From assembly GCA_040384465.1 (NCBI GenBank), contig JAZKJF010000006.1, forward strand, positions 62,001-126,000: DNA of 64,000 nucleotides. The letters run 5' to 3'. The DNA is from UBA5078 sp040384465. GTDB taxonomy: Bacteria > Pseudomonadota > Gammaproteobacteria > Pseudomonadales > Pseudohongiellaceae. Numbering within the stretch: the stretch's first letter is position 1; every line of letters begins with the position of its first letter. Of the stretch, positions 53,134-61,816 are shown in pieces. The position numbers and the translations under genes are program-made. The notes beneath the pieces were generated by a model. That model saw only the letters and a list, made by a program, of their open reading frames with translations. It ran no database searches and was not told the origin of the DNA.

Positions 53134-53520
53134 ATGAAGAAAAATTCAACTTTTAGAAAAAGTCTCACCACGTTGCTGCTGACGGTGTTCACGCTGCTCA
53201 GCGTGCAGATGCCTGCCATGGCGGACATTGTCAGCACTGATCAGCTTGCTTACGAGCAACAAACCCAGACTCAGCGCGAAGCAGTGAAGAGCTTCCTTTC
53301 GCGTGACGATGTCGTCGCACAACTGGTGGAGCGTGGCGTGGATGTTGCCGATGCGCAGCAGCGTGTGGACAGCCTCACCAGTGCCGAGCTTAACGCACTG
53401 TCGGAAAAAATTGATCTGCTGCCAGCGGGTGAAGGTGGTGTGGGACTGGTGATCGGTATCATCGTTGTCTTCATGCTGCTCGACATCGCGGGCGTCACCG
53501 ATATTTTCCCCGCACTTTGA
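53134..53520 (+). CDS. PA2779 family protein
   Basis: 128 residues from ATG 53134, with AAGGAG 7 bases upstream. Signal peptide-like N terminus (LTTLLLTVFTLLSVQMPAMA), a central helical region (YEQQTQTQREAVKSFLSRDD) and a C-terminal membrane helix (VGLVIGIIVVFMLLDIAGV). Matches the PA2779 family, found next to PA2778-type peptidases as here (25 bases to the next gene). Function unknown; probably a membrane-bound partner of that peptidase. Confidence 0.88.
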   Translation: MKKNSTFRKSLTTLLLTVFTLLSVQMPAMADIVSTDQLAYEQQTQTQREAVKSFLSRDDVVAQLVERGVDVADAQQRVDSLTSAELNALSEKIDLLPAGEGGVGLVIGIIVVFMLLDIAGVTDIFPAL

Positions 53521-53544
53521 TGTCATCAGTCAGGTGCTGAAAGC

Positions 53545-54537
53545 GTGCAACCTGCTTCCTTCCATCATCTGACACTCGCATTTCTCTTCCTGCTCATGAC
53601 TGGGTGCGCTGCGGCGCCCCAGTCTGCGGCGCTGCTGCAACAGACGCAGCCGCACGCCAACCTGCCCGCCTCAGTGCTCCTCGACAGTGTTCCGTTCTAC
53701 CCGCAGGAAGAGTATCAGTGTGGCCCTGCGGCGCTGGCCACTGTACTGCAGGCCAGCCGGATTTCCGTTACTCCCGAGGCTCTCGTTTCCCAGGTGTATG
53801 TGCCTGCCCGTCAAGGTTCCCTGCAGATTGAAATGCTAGCTGCGCCCCGCCGCTATGGTCGCGTTACGCACGTTCTGCCACCAGATCTCGAAGGCGTCTT
53901 GCGCGAAGTGCAAAGCGGCAGGCCGGTGCTGGTGATGCAGAATCTCGGCCTCGACTGGTACCCACAATGGCACTACGCCGTGGTAGTCGGTTATGACCTG
54001 AATGCTGGCGAGGTAATCCTGCGCTCCGGATTGATCCGCGATTATCGTCTGGCACTGTCGGTGTTCGAACGCACCTGGCAGCGCGCCGGACACTGGGCCG
54101 TGTTGGTGCTGCCACCCGGTGAGTTGCCGCTGCAAGCGAGTGAGACAACAGCCTTCGACGCCGTGTCGGCATTCGCGAGTGCGCAGTCCGTGGAAGGGGT
54201 CAGTGACGCAGCGCGCGCGGAGCAGGCCGATGCCGTTAGTGCAGCCTGGCGCGCAGGTGTACAGCGCTGGCCAGAGAGCCAGATGCTGGGCATGGGTTAC
54301 GGCAATCACCTCTATGGCCTGGGTTCGTTACCGTTGGCGGCCGAAGCTTACCAGCAAGTGCTTGCCGCGCATCCTGACTATGCTGCCGCTCATAACAACT
54401 TCGCACAGGTGTTGCTGGAGCAGAGGCGTTTGGAGGAGGCGGAAATGCATGCCCGGCGTGCGGTCGAACTGGGTGGTGAGTTTGCGGAAACCTATAGGCG
54501 CACGTTGCAGAGTGTTGTGGCGGCGAAGGCGCGTTGA
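53545..54537 (+). CDS. PA2778 family C39-like peptidase lipoprotein with TPR
   Basis: 330 residues from GTG 53545. Signal peptide with lipobox LMTGC. Papain-like C39 domain (about 45-190): the catalytic Cys is in EEYQCGPAALATVL, the histidine in WYPQWHYAVVVGYD. The C-terminal third has TPR helices (LAAEAYQQVLAAHPDYAAAH, VLLEQRRLEEAEMHARRAVE). Follows PA2779 by 25 bases, the same order as in Pseudomonas. Likely periplasm-facing; no substrate known. Confidence 0.9.
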   Translation: MQPASFHHLTLAFLFLLMTGCAAAPQSAALLQQTQPHANLPASVLLDSVPFYPQEEYQCGPAALATVLQASRISVTPEALVSQVYVPARQGSLQIEMLAAPRRYGRVTHVLPPDLEGVLREVQSGRPVLVMQNLGLDWYPQWHYAVVVGYDLNAGEVILRSGLIRDYRLALSVFERTWQRAGHWAVLVLPPGELPLQASETTAFDAVSAFASAQSVEGVSDAARAEQADAVSAAWRAGVQRWPESQMLGMGYGNHLYGLGSLPLAAEAYQQVLAAHPDYAAAHNNFAQVLLEQRRLEEAEMHARRAVELGGEFAETYRRTLQSVVAAKAR

Positions 54538-55884
54538 TCAGATCAGCGCTGGCCGGGAGTCATCCCAAAGCACATCGCAACAGACAATGAATTGCCCGCC
54601 GTCGACTTCTGTCTGCACAGAAAGCGTGATGCAGAGCGTGCCATCGGAGATGGAGAAGTACGGCTTGGTGACCTGAATAAAGCCAGGATTGCGAACCGCA
54701 TTAAAGAAGTAGTCACGGCGCTTCCAGCTAGCCCCCTGCGTGTCGGCGAGTGCGCGCAGACGATCGCGGGTCTTGGATTCGATGGTGGGGGAATCGATGT
54801 TGGAGTAACACTGGCTGCCGTCGAGAGCGAGTTGGTAGAGGCGGATCGTGTCGGTCATCTGGAGCATGAGGCGGGAAATATCGGGCATCGAGTGGTATCG
54901 CTGTCGCCCTGTTGTTGCTTTCGTGAATTGCTCGATGTAGGGGGTCAGCACGTCCAGATATTGTTGCTGCGAACGCTGCGTCAGCACATCAAAACTGTTG
55001 TAAAGATCCTTCCACAGGCCGCTCTTGGTCTTGATGGATTCCGACAATAGGAAAGGATGCGCGAAATAGAATCCCTGTACCAGATCCACTCCGCCCTCCA
55101 TCGCGGCGATCGCTTCGGCTTCTGTCTCGACCCCTTCCGCCAGCACAATGCACTTGCAGTTGTGCAGCATGCTGGTGATGCCCTTGATCAGGCTCTTTAC
55201 GCTGGGATCGGTACCCGCTTTCTTCACCATGCTTCTGTCCAACTTGACGATGTCCGGCTTGATACGCCAGATGCGCTCGAAATTGGATTGCCCCGCACCG
55301 AAATCATCGATGGCGATCAGGAAGCCCAGCTTCTTGAATTCCTGAATGTGGCTTTCCAGTTCCTCTTCGTCATCGATGGTGGATTCCAGCACTTCGATCA
55401 CGAAACGGTTAGCCGGGTAGTTCTTCTCCCGCACCAGATAGGACAGGAAGTTGATGTAGGTGTCCTTCTTGGCCAGGGTCTGTGGGTCCACATTGAGAAA
55501 CAACCAGGCGTTGGGAGGGTCAAGTGCATAGAAATTTTCTATGTGAACCAGTTGGCAAATCTGATCGAGATTTATGATCTCTTCGCTTTGAGTACTGTTG
55601 AAAAGCTGGTAGGGCGGAATAATCCGGTCTTGACTGTCGACGCCTCTGGCCAGTCCTTCGAGGGCGACTATCCGCCGGTGTGCGATACTGTAAATCGGTT
55701 GGAACGCGGAAATGATTCGATAATCGCCATAGCTCGCGTAGCGGTTGCCGTTGAAGAACCCCAGTGTTGGCGAGGGACCTGCAGCGATGGCAACTCCATG
55801 TATGTCGATTTTTTGGTCCATCTGAATCCAAGGCTGTGGGCGTAGTGGCGGACATGAATTCCGGGCATTGACGGGAATAGACAT
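54538..55884 (-). CDS. EAL domain c-di-GMP phosphodiesterase with C-terminal PDC-like sensor
   Basis: 448 residues from ATG 55884, or 427 from ATG 55821, which has a slightly better ribosome site. EAL domain at about 55-295: the motif reads EGL (E76-G77-L78); N131, E164, D193/D194 (DDFGAG), K214, E250 (EGVET) and Q270 are all present, so hydrolysis of cyclic di-GMP is expected. There is no membrane helix. The C-terminal region (about 310-448; PYFSISDGTLCITLSV) resembles a PDC/Cache sensor fold, here cytoplasmic and behind the catalytic domain. Confidence 0.88.
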   Translation of the reverse strand: MSIPVNARNSCPPLRPQPWIQMDQKIDIHGVAIAAGPSPTLGFFNGNRYASYGDYRIISAFQPIYSIAHRRIVALEGLARGVDSQDRIIPPYQLFNSTQSEEIINLDQICQLVHIENFYALDPPNAWLFLNVDPQTLAKKDTYINFLSYLVREKNYPANRFVIEVLESTIDDEEELESHIQEFKKLGFLIAIDDFGAGQSNFERIWRIKPDIVKLDRSMVKKAGTDPSVKSLIKGITSMLHNCKCIVLAEGVETEAEAIAAMEGGVDLVQGFYFAHPFLLSESIKTKSGLWKDLYNSFDVLTQRSQQQYLDVLTPYIEQFTKATTGRQRYHSMPDISRLMLQMTDTIRLYQLALDGSQCYSNIDSPTIESKTRDRLRALADTQGASWKRRDYFFNAVRNPGFIQVTKPYFSISDGTLCITLSVQTEVDGGQFIVCCDVLWDDSRPALI

Positions 55885-55961
55885 CGAATCGACATTGCAA
55901 AGCCCGGCGCTGGAACTGAGAGATCGATTCTACCTGAGTAGGCTCATTTTTCAATTGCCGA

Positions 55962-56981
55962 TTAGAAGCCCAGCGGGAAGTAAAAACCTGCTCGCAAACT
56001 TTTGGTTTTCTGGTTGTAACTGATCAATGCCTCGCCATACCCTTCGTAGTAACTGAGCACAAAACGGCTGTTGACCCAGCGTGACATTGGCAGGATGACA
56101 TCGGCCTGATAACTGACTTTTTCTGTCTTGCGTCCCTTGAGGGTGCGAATGTCGACACCGACCCAGTTGTTGAATTCGAAATGCGTCGTAAGTTCCACGT
56201 TGCCCAGATAGTCCTCGATGTCGAGATTGAAGTCGCCCAGGTTCACGACGTCCCACGCTTTGATCGTCCAGCCCAGCATTTCGCTGATGCGTAATTCGCG
56301 TTGTACGTAGAGACGATCCCAACTTCTTGAGCGTGTGCCATCGAGCCCGTTGGACTGATGTTCGAAACCCGCCAGGTCGAACAGATGCAGGCGTGTGTGA
56401 TCACTCGGCTGTGCCAGCGCTTCGGTAAAGTCCCAGAATACCTCTGGATTGTAGTTGTGTTCCTTGAACGGCGCAGAGGACTCGGCGATGTCCCACCAGG
56501 AGCGTTGCGAGTAACCAAATTTCAACGGCGCCAGCGCAGTGAAGTCGTCGGTTCTTCCGAACAGGCTGAACTGCATCCCCAGTTCGAACTTGATATCCAG
56601 CGTCTGTCCACTGAAAGGTTTGCCGCCCGCGCGATTTTCGAGTGAGCCGAAGGTGATGTAGTTTTTCTTGTAGGGTTGGAAGAAAGAGTTCCGCATGTCT
56701 TCCAATGCCAAGGTCGGGCGCACGGTGGTCGGATTGGCAACTACTGAGGGTGATACTGCGATGGGAATGTCGTCGTTAGCGGACGCGCTGCAGAAGCTCC
56801 GTAATTCAGCCACGGTTCTGGAGGCATTGGACAGTTTCACAACCTCCTCACGCAGACAGTCTTCCAGTGCAGGTTGAGCAAAGACAGCAGGCGGTAGCAG
56901 CGCGAATGGAGCTGCGCTGACGAGCGAGAGGAATGGAGTCGACGCGATGCGCCGCTGCAGCCCCTGTTTGAAAATAGTCAT
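55962..56981 (-). CDS. pldA: Outer-membrane phospholipase A
   Basis: 339 residues from ATG 56981 (frame open to 57029). Signal peptide to about PAVFAQP. After a linker the barrel carries the OMPLA active site: His208 and Ser210 in FEHQSNGLDG, with the downstream SRSWDRLYVQ segment that holds the conserved Asn/Arg region. The chain ends in Phe (FYFPLGF), the usual barrel-end residue. Calcium-dependent hydrolysis of phospholipids misplaced in the outer leaflet is the known role. Confidence 0.9.
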   Translation of the reverse strand: MTIFKQGLQRRIASTPFLSLVSAAPFALLPPAVFAQPALEDCLREEVVKLSNASRTVAELRSFCSASANDDIPIAVSPSVVANPTTVRPTLALEDMRNSFFQPYKKNYITFGSLENRAGGKPFSGQTLDIKFELGMQFSLFGRTDDFTALAPLKFGYSQRSWWDIAESSAPFKEHNYNPEVFWDFTEALAQPSDHTRLHLFDLAGFEHQSNGLDGTRSRSWDRLYVQRELRISEMLGWTIKAWDVVNLGDFNLDIEDYLGNVELTTHFEFNNWVGVDIRTLKGRKTEKVSYQADVILPMSRWVNSRFVLSYYEGYGEALISYNQKTKSLRAGFYFPLGF

Positions 56982-57155
56982 GTCTGTCGATCCAGAGAAT
57001 AGCGCCCGGCCAATCCGGGGTGGCGCCATTCTACCGTGCGCCCATTGGCTTAGGAATTGTGATGTCGGTGCCCACCTTCCGGGTCATTCAACGAGAGCGG
57101 ATTGAGGTGCCTGTGGGACTATGGTTATATGTCGTGGGTATATGACGATGGTTAT

Positions 57156-58310
57156 ATGGCCCCTTTCTCCACAGGATTTTTTCAAAGGCTCCTCTTGATA
57201 CTGTTCAGCGCTCAGATCATTGCCATCATGTCAGTGTTACTGCTGGCCTTCGGCTATCTGCGAAACGAGCCCCGGGATGTCAGTGCCCGCTTGTTCTTCG
57301 TGATTGCGCTCGGCATCGTCTGCTACCTCATCAATGGCATGTCGATGGCCCATGTGGACCCGGCTTTGCGCCTCGATCTCAGCGGCTGGGGCGCGCTTCT
57401 GAATCTGGGCATCAATGCCATTCCAGGCCTGTTCATGCTCTACTGCCACCGTGTTTTCCAGGATGGGCGGCGCGCGCCGTGGCCACTGCTCGCCTTGCTG
57501 TGGCTGGAGCTGTTGCTCGATCATCTGAATTTCCGTTCCTATCAGCCGTCACCCTTTCTCTCTGTGCAGGCCGACAGCTCGCTGATGCAATTTCTGCTTG
57601 GCCCGATCCCGGATTTCATTCAGCTGGCTTTCGCCGTTCTGGCCTTGTACTGGACGGCACGCGGCTGGAGCAGTGATCTGGTGGAAAGCAGGCGCTTACT
57701 GCGCTGGCTGGTGGTGACAGTGCAGGGCGGGCTGATCCTGCTCATCGTGTTCCTGGAGAATTATCTGCTGAGCAGCGCCTCTGCCAGCTATGGGCATGTG
57801 CAGACGGTGATCGTCTACGTCGTTTCCGCGACCACCGTCGTGACGCTGCTAATGCTGCTGAAGTTTGACTACGTTGCCGTCGGTAAAGTCATTCGCAAGG
57901 TCACGCCCTTTGTGCCGGATGAGCACGTGGAGGAAGCGTTGCAGTCCGAGGTCAAGCGCTTCAACAAAGTGTTTCAGGAAGGTCGCGTCTACCGTGAACA
58001 CGGGCTGACTATCGCCAATCTGGCGCTCAAGGTAGACCTGCCTGAGTATCGGTTGCGGGCGCTGATCAACAAGCATCTGGGGTATCGCAATTTCAATGCG
58101 CTGCTGCACGAGTACCGAATCGACGATGCCAGCCAGATGCTCGCCGACCGCAGCCAGCGCCACCTGCCCGTGCTCACCATCGCATTGACGGTGGGCTATC
58201 AATCGATCACGCCTTTCAACAATGCCTTCCGGCAGATGAAGGGCGTGACGCCCACGGAGTTCCGTAAGCGGGCGTTGCAGGAGGGCGTGCAAGGAGCAGC
58301 TCCTGCATGA
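57156..58310 (+). CDS. Membrane-embedded AraC family transcriptional regulator
   Basis: 384 residues from ATG 57156; ATG 57129 and TTG 57102 are alternative starts and none has a strong ribosome site. Seven or so membrane helices occupy about residues 8-245 (ILFSAQIIAIMSVLLLAFGY first), then a linker and an AraC-type double helix-turn-helix at the C terminus (HLGYRNFNALLHEYRIDDAS, VLTIALTVGYQSITPFNNAF, GVTPTEFRKRAL). A membrane-bound DNA-binding protein can sense an envelope signal directly. The word ATGGTTATATG occurs twice at 57121-57157. Meets the LysR gene tail to tail. Confidence 0.87.
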   Translation: MAPFSTGFFQRLLLILFSAQIIAIMSVLLLAFGYLRNEPRDVSARLFFVIALGIVCYLINGMSMAHVDPALRLDLSGWGALLNLGINAIPGLFMLYCHRVFQDGRRAPWPLLALLWLELLLDHLNFRSYQPSPFLSVQADSSLMQFLLGPIPDFIQLAFAVLALYWTARGWSSDLVESRRLLRWLVVTVQGGLILLIVFLENYLLSSASASYGHVQTVIVYVVSATTVVTLLMLLKFDYVAVGKVIRKVTPFVPDEHVEEALQSEVKRFNKVFQEGRVYREHGLTIANLALKVDLPEYRLRALINKHLGYRNFNALLHEYRIDDASQMLADRSQRHLPVLTIALTVGYQSITPFNNAFRQMKGVTPTEFRKRALQEGVQGAAPA

Positions 58311-58317
58311 ACGGCAG

Positions 58318-59283
58318 TCAGTGCCTGGCAGTCAGACAACTCGTCAGCATGCTGGCCAGTTTCCGGGTGGCAGGTCCGGCCCCTTCTTTGGAGGAGAGCA
58401 TCAGATACAACTGAATGACCCGCTCTGTGCCGATAGCCAGCGGCAGCTTGCGCAGGCGCCCCTCCCGCAAATCCTCTTCCAACCAGTCTTCGGGAAGAAA
58501 GGCGAAGGCCAGCCCCGAACGCAGAATCTTGATGCTGCTGGCGAAATGACTCACGGTCCAGCGTTGTTCCGAACCGAGCCAGCCGGCGTCCTGCTCGCGG
58601 CGCTCTCCCGTGTCACGCAACACAATCTGACGCCAGGATTTCAACTCCCAGTCCGTGATGCCGTTCGAGCCCATCGCCGTGTCTGTATTCGTCTCCGCGT
58701 CTGTCTCCGGGTTGGCGACAGTCGTGCGTCGGAACAGTGGATGATCAGGATGAGCGACAGCAATCATCCGTGCCTGCCGCACCGGCGTGCCGGAGAAACC
58801 CACGGGCACTTTGCCGCCGATCACGATGTCGGCCTTTTTCTCCAGCAGTGCCTCCTCCGTACCAGAGAGTGATGTCTCCAGAATCCGTATCCGCGTGAAC
58901 GGGTAGTGAACGGAGAACTTGTCCAGCGCAGGGATGATGGCACGCACGTCCAGCAGCACATCCAGCGCCAGGGTCACTTCGCTCTCTACACCTTCGCCGA
59001 GCATGCGGGCGAACTCCTCTGTCTCCTCCGCGTGCTGCAGCAGTTGCGAAGCGCGACGGTACAGCGCTTTGCCTTCCTCGGTGAGGACCGCCCGGCGCCC
59101 TTCCAGTTGCAATACCGGTTGCGGCAATTGCTCATTCAGGCGGGCAATCGCGTAGCTGACGCTGGACTGGCTCTTGTTCAGCTGCTCCGCCGCCATGGCA
59201 AATGACCCTGCGTCCACCACGGCTTTGAAGGTGGCCCATTGCTCCAGTGAGACTTTGGGGGTCTTCATCATGAGCCTCTTCAT
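58318..59283 (-). CDS. LysR family transcriptional regulator
   Basis: 321 residues from ATG 59283, with AAGGAG 5-6 bases upstream. N-terminal winged helix-turn-helix (TFKAVVDAGSFAMAAEQLNK, SQSSVSYAIARLNEQL), then the type 2 periplasmic-binding-like effector domain from about residue 95. An acidic, low-complexity insertion (ANPETDAETNTDTAMGSNG, about 208-228) breaks the effector domain and looks like a surface loop. Divergent from azoreductase and pirin genes, which it very likely controls. Confidence 0.92.
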   Translation of the reverse strand: MKRLMMKTPKVSLEQWATFKAVVDAGSFAMAAEQLNKSQSSVSYAIARLNEQLPQPVLQLEGRRAVLTEEGKALYRRASQLLQHAEETEEFARMLGEGVESEVTLALDVLLDVRAIIPALDKFSVHYPFTRIRILETSLSGTEEALLEKKADIVIGGKVPVGFSGTPVRQARMIAVAHPDHPLFRRTTVANPETDAETNTDTAMGSNGITDWELKSWRQIVLRDTGERREQDAGWLGSEQRWTVSHFASSIKILRSGLAFAFLPEDWLEEDLREGRLRKLPLAIGTERVIQLYLMLSSKEGAGPATRKLASMLTSCLTARH

Positions 59284-59307
59284 CGTCTTCTCCTTTGCGC
59301 CTGATAC

Positions 59308-59322
59308 ATCTAATTAGTAGAT
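59308..59322. promoter_or_regulatory. Candidate LysR operator (T-N11-A palindrome)
   Basis: ATCTAATTAGTAGAT: perfect ATCTA/TAGAT dyad around five bases, which contains the LysR T-N11-A pattern (TCTAATTAGTAGA). It lies 25 bases before the lysR start and 83 before azoR, between divergent genes, where autoregulatory LysR sites are usually found. Confidence 0.6.
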
Positions 59323-59404
59323 TTATTAGAGCGGATAATCCCATAAATTGATCGAATATCAAGGTTTAAGATGAGCCATCAATCCAATCCAGAGGAACAA
59401 AAAG

Positions 59405-60100
59405 ATGAGCATCGTCAAACCAGCTACCAAAATCTTGCAACTGAAATCCAGCATCTTCGACAGCGCGACAGCACAGGGCGTCTCCAGCCAGCTGAGTGCC
59501 GAGCTGATCGCCGAGCTGCTTGCGGGGCTTGCTGATGGCAAGCGCGCCACTGACACAGAAGTGACCACCCGCGATTTCTCCACCGCGCCGGTCCCTTATC
59601 TGGACGCGGCATGGCTGCAGGCTCTCTCTACACCAGCGACCGACAGAACCCGGGAGCAGAGTGAGAAAGTGGCCTACTCCGACAGCCTGATCGCCGAATT
59701 GCAGGCCGCCGACATCGTCGTGATCGGTGTGCCGATGTACAACTTCGCGGTGCCCGCGATGCTGAAGTCCTGGACCGACCATGTCGCACGCACTGGCGTG
59801 ACCTTCAAGTACACGGAGAAAGGCCCAGTGGGACTGTTGACTGGCAAGAAGGTGTATCTTGTCGTGGCCACAGGCGGCAAACATGCCGAGGGTGTAACCG
59901 ACTTCATCCGTCCGTATCTGCGCACGTTTTTGGGCTTCATTGGTCTGACTGACATCGATATCATCGTCGCCGACGGGCTCAACATGGGCGAGGCTCCACG
60001 TACAGAAGGCTTGCAGCAGGCCCGCACACAGATCCAGCAGACGCTGGCCCAAGCCGCGCGTCGGAACGCAGTGAACATACAAACAGGAGAGGCAGCATGA
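59405..60100 (+). CDS. azoR: FMN-dependent NADH-azoreductase
   Basis: 231 residues. Flavodoxin-like quinone/azo reductase: the N-terminal strand KILQLKSSIFDSATAQGVSS, FMN-binding VPMYNFAVPAMLKSWTDHV near residue 118, and the YLVVATGG segment near 155. Two-electron reduction of quinones and azo compounds in the cytoplasm. It overlaps the pirin gene by 4 bases (ATGA) and is transcribed away from a LysR gene; the group is typical of defence against electrophiles. Confidence 0.92.
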   Translation: MSIVKPATKILQLKSSIFDSATAQGVSSQLSAELIAELLAGLADGKRATDTEVTTRDFSTAPVPYLDAAWLQALSTPATDRTREQSEKVAYSDSLIAELQAADIVVIGVPMYNFAVPAMLKSWTDHVARTGVTFKYTEKGPVGLLTGKKVYLVVATGGKHAEGVTDFIRPYLRTFLGFIGLTDIDIIVADGLNMGEAPRTEGLQQARTQIQQTLAQAARRNAVNIQTGEAA

Positions 60101-60951
60101 GTGCGAACACAGGCGTAAGAAAAGTAGAAGAGATGCTGGTCGCTCAGGCGACCTCTGACGGCGACGGCGTGCGTTTGATGCGCGTGTTTGGCGGCGGTGA
60201 TCTCTCTCGCTTCGATCCCTTCCTGATGCTGGACGAGTTCGGCTCTGAGGAATCCAGCGACTATATCGGAGGTTTCCCTTCGCATCCGCATCGCGGCTTT
60301 GAAACAGTGACCTATATGCTGGAAGGACACATGCAGCACAAGGATCACATGGGCAATGTGGGCGAGCTGAAGAACGGCGATGTGCAGTGGATGACGGCGG
60401 GTTCGGGCATTATTCACTCGGAAATGCCGCAGCAGAAAGAGGGCCGCATGCGTGGGTTTCAGTTGTGGTTGAACCTGGCTGCGAAAGACAAGATGCAGCC
60501 CGCTTCCTACAGTGATGTCCCCGCGTCCGCCATTCCCGTCTATGCGCGTGACGGTGGCAATATCAAAGCCATCGCGGGCACGCTGGCCGGGTTGCAAGGG
60601 CACATCAACAAGCCCGTCACCGAGCCGATCTATCTCGACATCGTCATCGACAAAGGCGCCTATGCAGAGACTTTCGCGGTGCCGGACGGGTATACAGCAC
60701 TGGTGTACGTTTATGAAGGGAGTGCAGAAGTAGGAGGCACTGTCGTGCGCAAAGCGCGTCTGGTGCGTCTGAGCAAGCAAGGCATCGTGGAGATCAAAGC
60801 GACTGGCCCGACTCGTCTGCTGTTGATTGCAGGCAAACCGATCGGCGAGCCGATTGTGCAGTACGGTCCCTTCGTGATGAACACTCGCGAACAGATCGAT
60901 CAGGCGCTGCAGGATTATCGCAATGGCACGCTGGCGCGGCGGCGGGGGTAG
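60097..60951 (+). CDS. Pirin family protein (quercetinase-like)
   Basis: 284 residues. Bicupin of the pirin family: metal ligands in GFPSHPHRGFETVTYMLEGH and GSGIIHSEMPQ (His-His-His-Glu set), then a second, degenerate cupin and the C-terminal FVMNTREQIDQALQDYRNG signature. Bacterial members are quercetin 2,3-dioxygenases or regulators of central metabolism. Co-translated with azoR. All four metal ligands are present, so an oxygenase activity is possible. Confidence 0.93.
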   Translation: MSANTGVRKVEEMLVAQATSDGDGVRLMRVFGGGDLSRFDPFLMLDEFGSEESSDYIGGFPSHPHRGFETVTYMLEGHMQHKDHMGNVGELKNGDVQWMTAGSGIIHSEMPQQKEGRMRGFQLWLNLAAKDKMQPASYSDVPASAIPVYARDGGNIKAIAGTLAGLQGHINKPVTEPIYLDIVIDKGAYAETFAVPDGYTALVYVYEGSAEVGGTVVRKARLVRLSKQGIVEIKATGPTRLLLIAGKPIGEPIVQYGPFVMNTREQIDQALQDYRNGTLARRRG

Positions 60952-60971
60952 TGAGACGGATGTCTTGCTAG

Positions 60972-61805
60972 TCAGGGCAACAGATAGTCCTGTCGGATTC
61001 GCTCGGCATCCCCTGTTTCCAGCATTCGGGTGATGCCCTGATCCAGAAGTTCTACAAGGCTTTCACCATAGGGAAGTTGCCGACTGACACCAAAATGTTT
61101 TTCTCCGCCGAGTGCCCAGGGAATCGGAGCATAAGTGAACTCATCGGTTGAAAGAATGAAATCAGGATCAAGCAGTGCATTGCCGATCATGGCTTCCAGC
61201 GAATACGGGAGAATGCTGCAGCGCCCCGTTCTCAGCATATTGGCCGCTGCCGCAGGCGTGGGAGGAGTGCCTACAGGACGAGCGTTTTCCGACATGCCGA
61301 GAGACGCAAATGCCCAACCGTTGATGATGCAGATCCGCTGCCGTTCCAGTTCGGCTGGCGTGGTAATCGCGATGAGTTCAGGTTGACGCAGCTGTATCAG
61401 GATGGCGGTGGTAGCGTAATGCGATCTCGGGAAACGCAGCTGTCTGTCGCGCTCCGGAAACCGTGAGACATCCAGCGCTATGTCAATCTCACCAGTGCTC
61501 ACCAGATTGAGGCAGCGCAACCACGGCAGGAGGGAAAACTCAATGGTGTGGCCAAGCGGGGTCAGGAGTTCCCGCAGGAAATCGATGTCGTAGCCGGCGA
61601 CCGTGTTGGTCTCCTGGCCATCTCTGCGTTCAAAGTAGGAGAACGGGGGGTAGCCGTCTGCATCGCCACAGGCGGTCAACCGGGTGGGAATCTCTTGTGC
61701 GTCCGCAGCGTGCAGTACTTGCAGAGGGATCAGCAAAATCAACATGACTACTGCGCGCTTTCGCAGTGTCGCAAAGCGATGTCGAAGTGCGGAGCATCGG
61801 TTCAT
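60972..61805 (-). CDS. Periplasmic solute-binding protein, family 3 type
   Basis: 277 residues with a signal peptide (VVMLILLIPLQVLHAADAQE). Family 3 binding-protein fold: TACGDADGYPPFSYFE at the start, VAGYDIDFLRELLTPLGHTI, then WLRCLNLVSTGEIDIALDVS. No ABC transporter is nearby. It starts 11 bases after the response-regulator stop, in an operon headed by a sensor kinase, so it may serve as ligand sensor for that kinase instead of in uptake. This is inferred from gene order. Confidence 0.85.
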   Translation of the reverse strand: MNRCSALRHRFATLRKRAVVMLILLIPLQVLHAADAQEIPTRLTACGDADGYPPFSYFERRDGQETNTVAGYDIDFLRELLTPLGHTIEFSLLPWLRCLNLVSTGEIDIALDVSRFPERDRQLRFPRSHYATTAILIQLRQPELIAITTPAELERQRICIINGWAFASLGMSENARPVGTPPTPAAAANMLRTGRCSILPYSLEAMIGNALLDPDFILSTDEFTYAPIPWALGGEKHFGVSRQLPYGESLVELLDQGITRMLETGDAERIRQDYLLP

Positions 61806-61816
61806 GTATGAACCCT

